Positions 32,284 through 40,832 of a stretch of 64,000 bases of DNA are shown in pieces. Positions within the stretch are counted from its first letter, which is position 1. The number at the start of each line of letters is the position of its first letter. The stretch is from Chitinophaga sp. HK235. GTDB taxonomy: Bacteria; Bacteroidota; Bacteroidia; Chitinophagales; Chitinophagaceae. Under the pieces are notes generated by a model. It was given only the letters and a program-made list of their open reading frames with translations. It searched no databases and had not been told where the DNA came from. Location: positions 2,418,001 through 2,482,000 of the forward strand of contig NZ_CP073766.1 of assembly GCF_018255755.1 (NCBI RefSeq), written 5' to 3'. Both the position numbers and the translations under genes were made by a program.

Positions 32284-35200
32284 TTAGAATTCCAGCTGAG
32301 CGCCAGCCATCAATACTTTGTTTTGCGGATACATCATACGGTCGAGACCATTGTTCAGCACATCAGTACGGCCGATTTCAGGATCCGGGCCGGAGTATTT
32401 GGTGAAGGTGAGTATGTTCTGCGCACTTACGTACAGGCGTAAGCGTGATACCTTGGCTTGCTGCAGCAGCTTCGGAGAGAATGAATAACCCAGGGAGAGC
32501 ATTTTCAGACGCAGGTAGCTGCCACTTTCGAGGAAACGGGTAGACTCACGGTTGTTATAGTTGGGATCACCCAGTACGGCACGTGGTACGTTGGTATTGG
32601 TGTTCTGCGGCGTCCAGGCGTTGAGTGTGCTCACGTCAAAGTTGCGGCCTGCATCCATACCCTGTAATTCGTATTTGTTGCCGTTGTAGAGTTTATTACC
32701 ACCCACACCCTGCCAGAAGAGCTGCAGATCAAAGCCTTTCCAGGCCACACTCATATTCAGTCCGTATTCGATTTTAGGGAAAGCACTGCCCTGGTAGGTT
32801 TTATCGTTGTTGTCAATTACACCATCACCATTGGAATCTTTAAAGCGGATATCACCGGCTTTGGCATCGGGCTGCAGCAGTTCACCTTTACTGTTTTTAT
32901 ACGCCGCTACTTCTGCATCAGACTGGAAGATACCATCCGCCTCGTACAGGTAAAACGCGCCCATTTCGCTGCCTACCTGGGTAGTATTGGGAACAGGGCC
33001 GGTGCCGTATTTGAGGCCTACGCCGTAGAGTTTCTGTCCGTCGTTGGCGAGTTCCAGCACTTTGTTTTTCACCTGGCTAACGGTACCGGTTACACTATAG
33101 TTGAAGTCACCTTTTTTATCGGCCCAGGTGAGTTCCAGTTCCCAACCGCGGTTAGAGATACGGCCCACGTTCATAACAGGATTATTCAGACCATTGCTGG
33201 TTGCCAGTGCTTTTTGGATCAGGAGATCGATGGTGGTATTGTTAAAGTAATTGAAAGCACCGGTAAGTTTGTTATTGATACCGAAGTCGAATCCGATGTT
33301 GTGGCTAACGTTGGTTTCCCAGCGCAGATCTTTGTTGCGCAGGTCATAGGCAGCACCGCCAGGCCATGCGGTAGAACCGGCACCCTGTACATAACCACCA
33401 CCCTGTACATTTTTGATGAGGATCAGCTGTTGATGGTCATAGGCAGTGAGTACATCTTCGTTACCCAGGCGACCATAGCTGGCACGGAGTTTCAGCATGG
33501 TGAGCCAGTTAAACTGTTGCATGAAGGGTTCACTCTGCAGGTTCCATCCGATAGAGGCAGAAGGGAAAGTACCATAGCGGCGGTTTTCACCGAATTTGGA
33601 AGAGCCATCACGACGAACGGAAAGCTGGAGGAGATATTTTCCATCATAGGCATAGTTTACACGGCCCAGCCAGGAGAGTCGGTTGTACTGCCAGCGAGTG
33701 CCACTAGCACTGTAAGTACCACCGTTGGCACCATCCATGGTATTGAAGGATGGGTCCAGAAATCCACCAGGTATCACATTAGATACGATCTGACCATCTA
33801 CTACAGAATAAACGGTGGTTTTACCGTCTGCCACCGTTGTTAAACTGTTGGAAGTATTTTCCGCCGCCGTATAACCTGCCAGCAGGTTGAGGTTATGTTT
33901 ACCGAAGCTGCGATCATAGTACAACAGATTTTCCATCAGACGCTCCCGGTAAGTGGTACGTCCGTCTTCCAATCTTGCATATGGGATCAGCGGATCATTG
34001 GCATTAGCGCGGTAAGGCGGATGATAGTTATAGGTAAAGTAATTAGAGTTGGCCAGGTTAAGATTGGTAACGAATTTCATGCCTTTCAGCAGTTCCAGTG
34101 AAAGCCGGGCATTACCGTTGAAGTACTGGATTTTATTGTTGTTATCATTGTAAAAATTCACCCCAACAGCATTCTCATATTTAGGCAGCTGATTGATCTG
34201 CATGGCATATCCATATTTCTCCTTGCTATCAAACACTGGTAACAGCGGAGACTGGAAGAATGCATCTTTTACACTATAAGGAACGTCTCTGCGCTGTGTT
34301 TCAGCATATACCAGGTTAGCTTCAACAGTGAGGCGTCCTTTTTTATACTCATTGCGGGAGCGGATGGATTTCTTTTTGAAATTGGTTCCCAGCAAAGTTC
34401 CTTTTTCGTTGGCGATGTTACCGCTGAGGCCATAGTTAAAATATTCGCTGCCACCGGTGAGGCTAAGGCTGTAGTTTTCACTGTTACCCTGACCAAGGAT
34501 TTCATCCTGCCAGTTGGTGTTGGCGGTAACACCCGTTTTGAGATAAGCGGGTCTTTTGGTGCTTGCCGGAGCTGCATCGTACATCATGTTATGTACTTTC
34601 AGATAACCATCCGCATCGAGCAGGTGCAGTTTGCCAGTGGGTTTAACAACGCTGTACCAGCTATTGAATTCAATTTTCGGAGCACCTTTTTTCCCTTTTT
34701 TAGTGGTCACGAGGATTACACCGTTGGCACTTTTGGAACCATAAATAGACGCAGCAGCGCCATCTTTCAGTACTTCTATGGAAGCAATATCGTTGTTGTT
34801 GAGGTAATAGGGATCGCCAGGGCTACCATCGATGATGAAGAGTGGCTGGTGGCTGCCGAAGGTGCTGATACCACGCAGTCTGATATCGGCCATACCGCCG
34901 GGAGCACCGCCGGTATTGGTTACAGTGAGGCCTGCTACTCTACCCTGCAACGCATTAACAGGGTTGTTGCTGGCCACGTTGGAAATTTCACTGCCTTTTA
35001 CAGAGGTGATGGCTGCACTCACATTTCTTTTGCTCTGTGTGCCATAACCTACTACCACTACCTGGTCCAGTACTTTGGTGGAAGCAGCAAGGGTAACAGT
35101 CAGCGGTGATTGACCGTTGACAGTTACCTCCTGTTTTTCATAACCGATGAAAGACACTTCCAGCACTGCTCCTGCAGGCAGGTCAGTGAATTTGAAGCGG

Positions 35201-35661
35201 CCTTGTACATCGGTGAGCATTCCATGTCCGGTACCTTTTACGCGTACACTAACACCTGGCAGTGCTTCTCCGCCGGCGGACTTCACCACGCCTTCCACCG
35301 GTTTTTCCTGTGCAGGTTGTACTGCCGCCAGAGAAGTGGCTGGTGCTGCTTTTACCAGAATGATGTCTTCAGTCATCCGGAATTGCAGAGAGGTAGCATG
35401 GCTGATCTCCTGGAGCAGACTTTCTACTGTCCGCTCTTTTTTATCGATGGTCACAGGTTTCAGTTTTTCCAGATCATCGAGATTGTACGAAAATTTCAGG
35501 CGGGTATTTTTCTCCAGATACTGCAGCACGCTGAGTACTCTTGTTTGCCTAAAACCTACGTCAATCTTATCTTTCAGGCCTTCTGCTATTTGCACCCAAC
35601 TTAGCAAAAGGGTAGACAGGAGCATGGCACAGCATGCCCTTAGAAGGGATGTTTTCTTCAT
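32284..35661 (-). CDS. susC: SusC/RagA TonB-dependent transporter with N-terminal STN signalling domain
   Basis: The 1125-residue outer-membrane protein has a signal peptide, an STN domain (about residues 33-108, LQYLEKNTRLKFSYN), a carboxypeptidase-regulatory-like domain (VEGVVKSAGGEALPGVSV, about 122-205), then plug and 22-strand barrel. SusC signatures include VVVGYGTQSKRNVSAAITSV and DGSPGDPYYLNNNDIASIEVLKDGAAASIYGSKSANG-like plug sequence. The extra STN domain points to trans-envelope signalling through the FecR protein encoded just upstream. It imports oligosaccharides into the periplasm together with SusD, powered by TonB. It ends in an aromatic C-terminal residue (EF). Confidence 0.95.
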   Translation of the reverse strand: MKKTSLLRACCAMLLSTLLLSWVQIAEGLKDKIDVGFRQTRVLSVLQYLEKNTRLKFSYNLDDLEKLKPVTIDKKERTVESLLQEISHATSLQFRMTEDIILVKAAPATSLAAVQPAQEKPVEGVVKSAGGEALPGVSVRVKGTGHGMLTDVQGRFKFTDLPAGAVLEVSFIGYEKQEVTVNGQSPLTVTLAASTKVLDQVVVVGYGTQSKRNVSAAITSVKGSEISNVASNNPVNALQGRVAGLTVTNTGGAPGGMADIRLRGISTFGSHQPLFIIDGSPGDPYYLNNNDIASIEVLKDGAAASIYGSKSANGVILVTTKKGKKGAPKIEFNSWYSVVKPTGKLHLLDADGYLKVHNMMYDAAPASTKRPAYLKTGVTANTNWQDEILGQGNSENYSLSLTGGSEYFNYGLSGNIANEKGTLLGTNFKKKSIRSRNEYKKGRLTVEANLVYAETQRRDVPYSVKDAFFQSPLLPVFDSKEKYGYAMQINQLPKYENAVGVNFYNDNNNKIQYFNGNARLSLELLKGMKFVTNLNLANSNYFTYNYHPPYRANANDPLIPYARLEDGRTTYRERLMENLLYYDRSFGKHNLNLLAGYTAAENTSNSLTTVADGKTTVYSVVDGQIVSNVIPGGFLDPSFNTMDGANGGTYSASGTRWQYNRLSWLGRVNYAYDGKYLLQLSVRRDGSSKFGENRRYGTFPSASIGWNLQSEPFMQQFNWLTMLKLRASYGRLGNEDVLTAYDHQQLILIKNVQGGGYVQGAGSTAWPGGAAYDLRNKDLRWETNVSHNIGFDFGINNKLTGAFNYFNNTTIDLLIQKALATSNGLNNPVMNVGRISNRGWELELTWADKKGDFNYSVTGTVSQVKNKVLELANDGQKLYGVGLKYGTGPVPNTTQVGSEMGAFYLYEADGIFQSDAEVAAYKNSKGELLQPDAKAGDIRFKDSNGDGVIDNNDKTYQGSAFPKIEYGLNMSVAWKGFDLQLFWQGVGGNKLYNGNKYELQGMDAGRNFDVSTLNAWTPQNTNTNVPRAVLGDPNYNNRESTRFLESGSYLRLKMLSLGYSFSPKLLQQAKVSRLRLYVSAQNILTFTKYSGPDPEIGRTDVLNNGLDRMMYPQNKVLMAGAQLEF

Positions 35662-35695
35662 AACGCATTTTGGTTGTTTAGATGAACCTGTAGGA

Positions 35696-36715
35696 CTATT
35701 TACTTATTGGTTGCACGAATAAAGTGTCATTTTTTGTGACAGATTCGAGCCCGTTGACGAAACAAACAGCCACCAGTACTTCCTGCAGTGGTTTGTTGTT
35801 GAATACGCCGTTAAAGCGGATAGGTTTGTTTTTTCGTGTGATCACTTTTATGTTGATGCCATACCAGTATTCGAGTGTGGCAGCGATATCTGCGGGAGAT
35901 GCATTGTGAAAGACGAGACGACCGCTGCGCCATGCTTTTTCCCGTTCCAGGTCGAACCTGTTTTTATTAAAACGAGCGTGTTCCTTGCCGGTGGTGAGCT
36001 GTTCGCCGGGCAGCAATTCTGCTACAGCTGTTTCCTGCGCTACCCGTACCTTTCCTTCTACCAGTTTTACAGCAGCTTCTTTATCAAAATGGTATGCTCT
36101 TAATTTAAAAGCGGTGCCCAGCGCCTGTACACGGATGTTACCGGCACTCACTACAAAAGGTTTGCCTTCAGCTTTGGCCACCTCAAACAGGGCCTCTCCT
36201 TCCAGCTGCAGATTACGTTGCTGCTGATTATAGGAAGCGGGAACTTTCAGTACACTGTGTGGGTTGAGTATCACCAGACTTCCATCGGCCAGTGTTACCT
36301 GACGGCGCAGGTTATCCGTAGCCTTAAAAATGGTGTAGGCTTCCTGATCAGCCGCAGGAGCTGTCTGCCGCTGTGTTGTCAGCCACCAGGCGATAGCAGT
36401 TAATGGTAATACGATGGCAGCAGCGATCCTTGCGATCTTTTTCCAGGATATTTTTTTCACCGGTGTATCTGCTACTGAGATGGCAGCTTTCAATTTGCCA
36501 AACTCAGCATCCTTTTCTTCCGGCGTGAGACGAAGCCCCAGGTGGAACAGCCACTGTCGTGCCTTTTCCGCTTCTTCCTGTTTATGCGGATAACGTTCCA
36601 GCCAGTTTTCCCAGAACTGCACATCCGTATCATTGCTGCGCAGGCAATAACGTACGAATGAATCGTTTAAAATAAAGTCTTCCGCCTTATACTGCTGTAA
36701 GTCCATTCCAGGCAT
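35696..36715 (-). CDS. FecR-family anti-sigma factor of the polysaccharide locus
   Basis: The 339-residue protein has a cytoplasmic N-terminal part that should bind the sigma factor, a membrane helix at about residues 88-110 (KIARIAAAIVLPLTAIAWWL), a periplasmic FecR domain (VTLADGSLVILNPHSVLKVP, GEALFEVAKAEGKPFVVSAG) and a C-terminal DUF4974-like domain. In this family the periplasmic part senses the STN domain of a loaded SusC-type transporter and releases or activates the sigma factor. The gene lies 43 bp after the sigma gene and 34 bp before susC. Met codons at 36715 and 36706 are both possible starts. Confidence 0.92.
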   Translation of the reverse strand: MPGMDLQQYKAEDFILNDSFVRYCLRSNDTDVQFWENWLERYPHKQEEAEKARQWLFHLGLRLTPEEKDAEFGKLKAAISVADTPVKKISWKKIARIAAAIVLPLTAIAWWLTTQRQTAPAADQEAYTIFKATDNLRRQVTLADGSLVILNPHSVLKVPASYNQQQRNLQLEGEALFEVAKAEGKPFVVSAGNIRVQALGTAFKLRAYHFDKEAAVKLVEGKVRVAQETAVAELLPGEQLTTGKEHARFNKNRFDLEREKAWRSGRLVFHNASPADIAATLEYWYGINIKVITRKNKPIRFNGVFNNKPLQEVLVAVCFVNGLESVTKNDTLFVQPISK

Positions 36716-36758
36716 TTAATATAAAGAGGGAGGGTTGCCTGTTTTTTTACCAAAGAAA

Positions 36759-37400
36759 TCAGGAATTTTTTTCCATATCGATCAAAAGCAGCAGCAGTGC
36801 GATAAATGTGGCATCGGTATATACTTCCCGGATGCGTACGAGGGCATTGTGGATGGTATTATAGATGGTGCGGGGGGTGGCGGCTGTTTTCATTGCTATT
36901 TCTTCTATGCTCAGGTCTTCATAGAAGCGCATGCGGATAAATTCTTTCTGACGGCTGGTGAGCAGCGCCAGCATTTTTTCCAGTTTATTCTTCACCTGGG
37001 CATCGGTTTCCTGGCGTATCAGTACTGATTCATAAGGTAGCTCTTCCGGTTCGGGAAACAGCTGATTATCAGTAAGGGTAATTCCTTTCTGGTTTTTGGT
37101 GAGTATCTTATACAACTTCCTTTTAAAGCATATAAAAAGATATGCCTGGATATTTTCCGGCATGTCCAACTGATGGCGCTTCCGCCAGATGTCTACAAAG
37201 ATGTCATTGATGGCTTCTTTAACGATACCTTTTTCCAGCACAACAGAGATCCCATAGTGGTAGAAGTTATCGTAAAGGTCGTGGTAAATCTTATACAGGC
37301 CCTGTTCATTGTCCTGCTGCATTTCATACCAGAAACCTGCATAATCTTTTTCACAATACCTGCCTGTGCTGGTATCAGTAGCGTGATGAGCGTTGAGCAT
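36759..37400 (-). CDS. ECF-type RNA polymerase sigma factor of the polysaccharide locus
   Basis: From the ATG at 37400 the protein has 213 residues. Region 2 is recognisable (LYDNFYHYG, INDIFVDIWRKRHQLDMPENIQAYLF), and region 4 shows LTSRQKEFIRMRFYEDLSIEEIAMKTAATPRTIYNTIHNAL, the helix-turn-helix that reads the -35-like element. With the FecR and STN-SusC downstream it forms a FecI/FecR-type cell-surface signalling switch for this locus. The open frame continues to 37547 but that extension lacks sigma features; Met at 37322 is a shorter alternative. Unusually, the C-terminus ends in a hydrophobic stretch (FIALLLLLIDM). Confidence 0.9.
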   Translation of the reverse strand: MLNAHHATDTSTGRYCEKDYAGFWYEMQQDNEQGLYKIYHDLYDNFYHYGISVVLEKGIVKEAINDIFVDIWRKRHQLDMPENIQAYLFICFKRKLYKILTKNQKGITLTDNQLFPEPEELPYESVLIRQETDAQVKNKLEKMLALLTSRQKEFIRMRFYEDLSIEEIAMKTAATPRTIYNTIHNALVRIREVYTDATFIALLLLLIDMEKNS

Positions 37401-37637
37401 ACAACTGAGCGTTTTGGTTGGTCCGTCCAGGGAGCAAAAGTTGGTTAAGTATATCCGGCAGCAAATTAAGGGATTAGATTGAAAGAATTGTTTTTTAAAA
37501 CAGGAAGCAGGCTCTTTTTTATGTTCAGGATATGACAAACCCCTCACCTGGATTTCGTATTTTTAATTTTACTATTTTTATCAAGCATTGGAAGTTTACC
37601 CAATACGGATCTTTGTTTTATCATCAATTGTCTTATT

Positions 37638-39257
37638 TTGAAAGCACCGTTATTATTCAGTGTGGCCGCTTCCCTGATGCTGCAGGGAGTACAGGCCCAG
37701 GACTCATCCGCTATCAAAGCGATCAATGCCAACAGTTTTGCGAAACATATACAGGTACTGGCATCCGATGCCTTTGAAGGTCGCAAACCTTTTACCCGGG
37801 GAGAAGACAGCACTATTCAATACCTGGCCCGCCAGTTTAAAGCACTGGGATTGAAACCCGGCAATGGCAACAGTTATTTTCAGGAAGTACCGATGGTATC
37901 CATTGCCTCCAAACCGGCCGGCAGTCTGGTTATCAAAGGTGCTGGCGGCGAGGTATCCTTACAATACCTCGATGATTATGTAGCAGCCACCCGCCGCGTG
38001 CAGGACCAGGTAAACATCAGCAATTCGGAACTGGTATTTGCCGGCTATGGTATTGTAGCTCCGGAATATGGACATAATGATTACGCAGGCCTCGACGTAA
38101 AAGGAAAAACCGTAATCGTGATGATCAACGATCCCGGCTTTGCAGACAATACCCTTTTCAAAGGCCGCACCATGACCTACTACGGCCGCTGGACCTATAA
38201 ATTTGAAGAAGCATCCCGGCAGGGAGCTACCGGCGTTATCATTATCCATGAGACTGCTGCTGCCAGCTATCCCTGGAAAGTAGTGCGCAGCGGATGGTCC
38301 AACTCCAAACTGCACCTGCAGACAGCAGATAACAATATGTCCAGGACCGCGCTGGAAGGCTGGATCACGCAGGATGCCGCCAAAAAAATCTTCCAGCTCG
38401 CAGGCATCTCCCCGGATATCCTGGAAAAAGCCAGACAGAAAGACTTTAAGCCGGTTGATCTTCATCTGAAAACATCACTGGTCATCAACAATACCATCAA
38501 AAAATCCACCTCCCATAATGTGCTGGCCATACTTCCCGGTAACAAAAGACCGCAGGAATGTGTAGTGTTTTCCGCCCACTGGGACCATTTCGGGATTGGC
38601 GAACCAGTGAAAGGCGATTCTATTTACAACGGTGCGGTAGACAACGCTACCGGTACTGCCGGCCTGCTGGAACTGGCCACCGCCTTCAGCAGCCTCAAAA
38701 CCAAACCGGCACGGTCTGTTCTGTTTATCTCCGTTACCGGCGAAGAACAGGGCCTGCTGGGCTCCGAATACTATGCCTCTCACCCGGTGTTTGCGCCTGA
38801 AAAAACCGTTGCCGATATCAACCTCGATGTACTCAATACTTTCGGTCGCACCAAAGACATCACCGTCATAGGCATGGGCCAGTCGGAACTGGATGAATAT
38901 GCCCGTCGTGCTGCGGCCCTGCAAGGCCGCGTGACCGTACCGGAAGCCAACCCCGAAGGCGGCTGGTTTTTCCGCTCAGATCATTTTAACTTTGCTAAAA
39001 AGGGCATACCCGGTTTATACCTTGGCCCAGGCAATGATATTGTGGGTAAAGCTCCAGGCTCCGGCAAGGAAAAAACTGCGGAGTATAACCGTTTACGTTA
39101 CCACTCCCCTGCTGATGAGTTCAACCCTGATACCTGGGTGATGGATGGCATGGTAGAAGATGTACGCCTCATGTTTAACGTAGGTTATACCCTCAGCAAT
39201 GAAAGCACTTTCCCGCAATGGAAAAAAGGTTCTGAATTCAAGGCGTACCGAAAATAA
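37638..39257 (+). CDS. Secreted M28-family zinc aminopeptidase with PA domain
   Basis: The 539-residue product has a signal peptide ending near VQAQ and an inserted PA-like domain (about 130-240, FAGYGIVAPEYGHNDYAGLDVKGKTVIVM). The M28 metal site is complete: His314 and Asp316 in SAHWDHFG, Asp335 in GAVDNATG, Glu369/Glu370 in TGEEQGLLGSEYY, Asp396 in INLDVLN and His449 in RSDHFNFA. It would trim peptides in the periplasm or outside the cell. The start codon is TTG: no ATG or GTG lies in a position that preserves the signal peptide. It starts divergently from the PUL sigma gene and is followed after 18 bp by the MtfA-like gene. Confidence 0.92.
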   Translation: MKAPLLFSVAASLMLQGVQAQDSSAIKAINANSFAKHIQVLASDAFEGRKPFTRGEDSTIQYLARQFKALGLKPGNGNSYFQEVPMVSIASKPAGSLVIKGAGGEVSLQYLDDYVAATRRVQDQVNISNSELVFAGYGIVAPEYGHNDYAGLDVKGKTVIVMINDPGFADNTLFKGRTMTYYGRWTYKFEEASRQGATGVIIIHETAAASYPWKVVRSGWSNSKLHLQTADNNMSRTALEGWITQDAAKKIFQLAGISPDILEKARQKDFKPVDLHLKTSLVINNTIKKSTSHNVLAILPGNKRPQECVVFSAHWDHFGIGEPVKGDSIYNGAVDNATGTAGLLELATAFSSLKTKPARSVLFISVTGEEQGLLGSEYYASHPVFAPEKTVADINLDVLNTFGRTKDITVIGMGQSELDEYARRAAALQGRVTVPEANPEGGWFFRSDHFNFAKKGIPGLYLGPGNDIVGKAPGSGKEKTAEYNRLRYHSPADEFNPDTWVMDGMVEDVRLMFNVGYTLSNESTFPQWKKGSEFKAYRK

Positions 39258-39275
39258 TTATATATACGCTGCAAC

Positions 39276-40058
39276 ATGGTCTTATTCGGATTAATCATGA
39301 TAGGGTTGATATTGTTCCTTTCCATCGTGAACATGTTCTCCCGCCATAAACTTAGAAAGACAGCCGTCCCTGACAGCTACCAGGAACTGCTGCAGTCTCA
39401 TGTGCGTTATTATCAGCAACTCAACGCCGCAGATAAATTACGCTTTGAGCAACAGGTACAACGTTTTCTCAAAAGGACCCATATTGAAGGGGTAGGAATA
39501 CCGGTAGAACCGCTGGACCGTGTACTGGTAGCAGCCAGTGCGATCATTCCTATCTTTGGGTTTAAAAACTGGGAGTACTTCAATCTAACCAATGTGATCC
39601 TTTATCCGGACACCTTCGACAGCAGTTACCAGTACGAAGGCCACAACCGCAATATCCTCGGTATGGTCGGCAGCGGCGCCCTCAACGGACAGATGATACT
39701 GTCCCGTGCCGCCTTGCGGGAAGGATTCTCCAATACCACTGACAAAAGCAATACCGCCATCCACGAGTTTGTACACTTGCTTGACAAAGCAGACGGCTAT
39801 GTTGATGGTATGCCTACCAAACTGCTGGAACACAGCTACAGTATCCCCTGGTTAAAGCTGGTACACCAGACCATCCAGGAAATGGCTGAAGGCCGCACGG
39901 ATATCAATCCTTACGGTGCTACCAATCAAGCTGAGTTCTTTGCCGTCATCTCAGAATACTTTTTCGAACGGCCCGATCTGCTGGCAGAAAAACATCCGGA
40001 GCTGTATAAAATGCTGACGCATATATTTCAGCAGGACCCTGCCAAAGGAGCTTCATAA
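39276..40058 (+). CDS. MtfA-like zinc peptidase (M90)
   Basis: The 260-residue protein has one N-terminal membrane helix (residues 1-22) and the M90/MtfA core with the metal motif HEFVH (163-167) in TAIHEFVHLLDKADGYVDG, plus the conserved downstream NQAEFFAVISEYFFERPDLL that supplies the third ligand. In E. coli MtfA (YeeI) binds the repressor Mlc and has aminopeptidase activity; no Mlc-like partner is visible here, so the substrate is unknown. It follows the M28 peptidase by 18 bp and shares its terminator at 40063, so the two peptidases form one transcript. Confidence 0.9.
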   Translation: MVLFGLIMIGLILFLSIVNMFSRHKLRKTAVPDSYQELLQSHVRYYQQLNAADKLRFEQQVQRFLKRTHIEGVGIPVEPLDRVLVAASAIIPIFGFKNWEYFNLTNVILYPDTFDSSYQYEGHNRNILGMVGSGALNGQMILSRAALREGFSNTTDKSNTAIHEFVHLLDKADGYVDGMPTKLLEHSYSIPWLKLVHQTIQEMAEGRTDINPYGATNQAEFFAVISEYFFERPDLLAEKHPELYKMLTHIFQQDPAKGAS

Positions 40059-40062
40059 AGCA

Positions 40063-40105
40063 GGGGCTGACCAACTTAGCGATTGGTCAGCCCCTTTAAT
40101 TTTTT
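40063..40105 (+). terminator. Rho-independent terminator of the peptidase operon
   Basis: GGGGCTGACCAA (40063-40074) and TTGGTCAGCCCC (40083-40094) form a perfect 12-bp stem with an 8-nt loop, followed by TTTAATTTTTT. It begins 5 bp past the mtfA-like stop codon and lies before the convergent small gene ending at 40116, so it may serve both strands. Confidence 0.92.
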
Positions 40106-40115
40106 ATAATTGTTA

Positions 40116-40448
40116 TCAGTTAATTCTGATCCTGGAGATCTGGCCGTCCAAGCCATTGTTAGGGATGTGGACCACCGTCACATACTCATCCTCATAGGTT
40201 CTTTCAAAACTCTGCACCACATACTCCGGGTTCGCTCTTTTCACCATTATTATACAGAAGTCATCGGCCGTAGATCCATCCGCGGAATCGTACATTTTAA
40301 TCTTACAGCCTGGTCGTACTCCATATAATTTAGCAGATCTGATGGTATCATTATGGACTGGCTTGAAGTCCTGTCCTGGCACATCTTCTACTGTCTGAAC
40401 GATGTTTTGTGTAGCATTGTTGCCTTCATAAAAAACAATAATTCCCAT
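40116..40448 (-). CDS. Small beta/gamma-crystallin-like protein of unknown function
   Basis: The 110-residue protein has no signal peptide or membrane segment. It starts MGIIVFYEGNNATQNIV, and the middle PGCKIKMYDSADGSTADDFC followed by CIIMVKRANPEYVVQSFERTYED looks like two Greek-key units of the beta/gamma-crystallin fold, where an [F/Y]x(n)G turn and an SxxD-type loop bind calcium. I recall similar short proteins in actinomycetes and Bacteroidota, but none with a known role. It is a lone gene between two transcription units running the other way. The fold assignment is tentative. Confidence 0.6.
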   Translation of the reverse strand: MGIIVFYEGNNATQNIVQTVEDVPGQDFKPVHNDTIRSAKLYGVRPGCKIKMYDSADGSTADDFCIIMVKRANPEYVVQSFERTYEDEYVTVVHIPNNGLDGQISRIRIN

Positions 40449-40832
40449 AAAATAAAGGTTTTCAGGTGAACAAATAATAATACTAGAGAAAATGGGTTAT
40501 GATCCGGTGAGAATCCTAATCTGAGACTTCAGGATTACATGGATGTTCAGTAAATGCCAGTTCGTGATAACTGGCTCTTTTAAAGATAGTAGTTTTTTCA
40601 ATTAAAAAGGGTGATCACATTATTGTATTTTGACAGTCACTACCATTTAACAGTGCTGTTCAGTGATGTCCTGTCCACCGTATTTTTATCTCCCTGCGAA
40701 TTAATGATAATATAAAATACTGTCCGCCAGGTATATTGTAAGATACGATAGTTTTATGCGCCAAACCCTGATCAGTATTGGGTATATTTAAATTTCACAA
40801 CGTTAAACTTTACTATTGAAAACCTCAAGCCA
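40449..40832. other. 384-bp gene-free spacer between divergent genes
   Basis: No credible frame is present. It holds the divergent promoters of the small crystallin-like gene and the oxidoreductase gene; no exact TAnnTTTG match was found for either, the closest being TATATTTA about 40 bp before the oxidoreductase ATG. An inverted repeat GCCAGTT-CGTGAT-AACTGGC (40556-40575, 7-bp arms) could be an operator. Confidence 0.45.

Noticed and set aside
37401..37547. N-terminal extension of the PUL sigma factor
   Set aside because: No sigma-factor features; Cys-rich and basic sequence typical of read-through of non-coding DNA.
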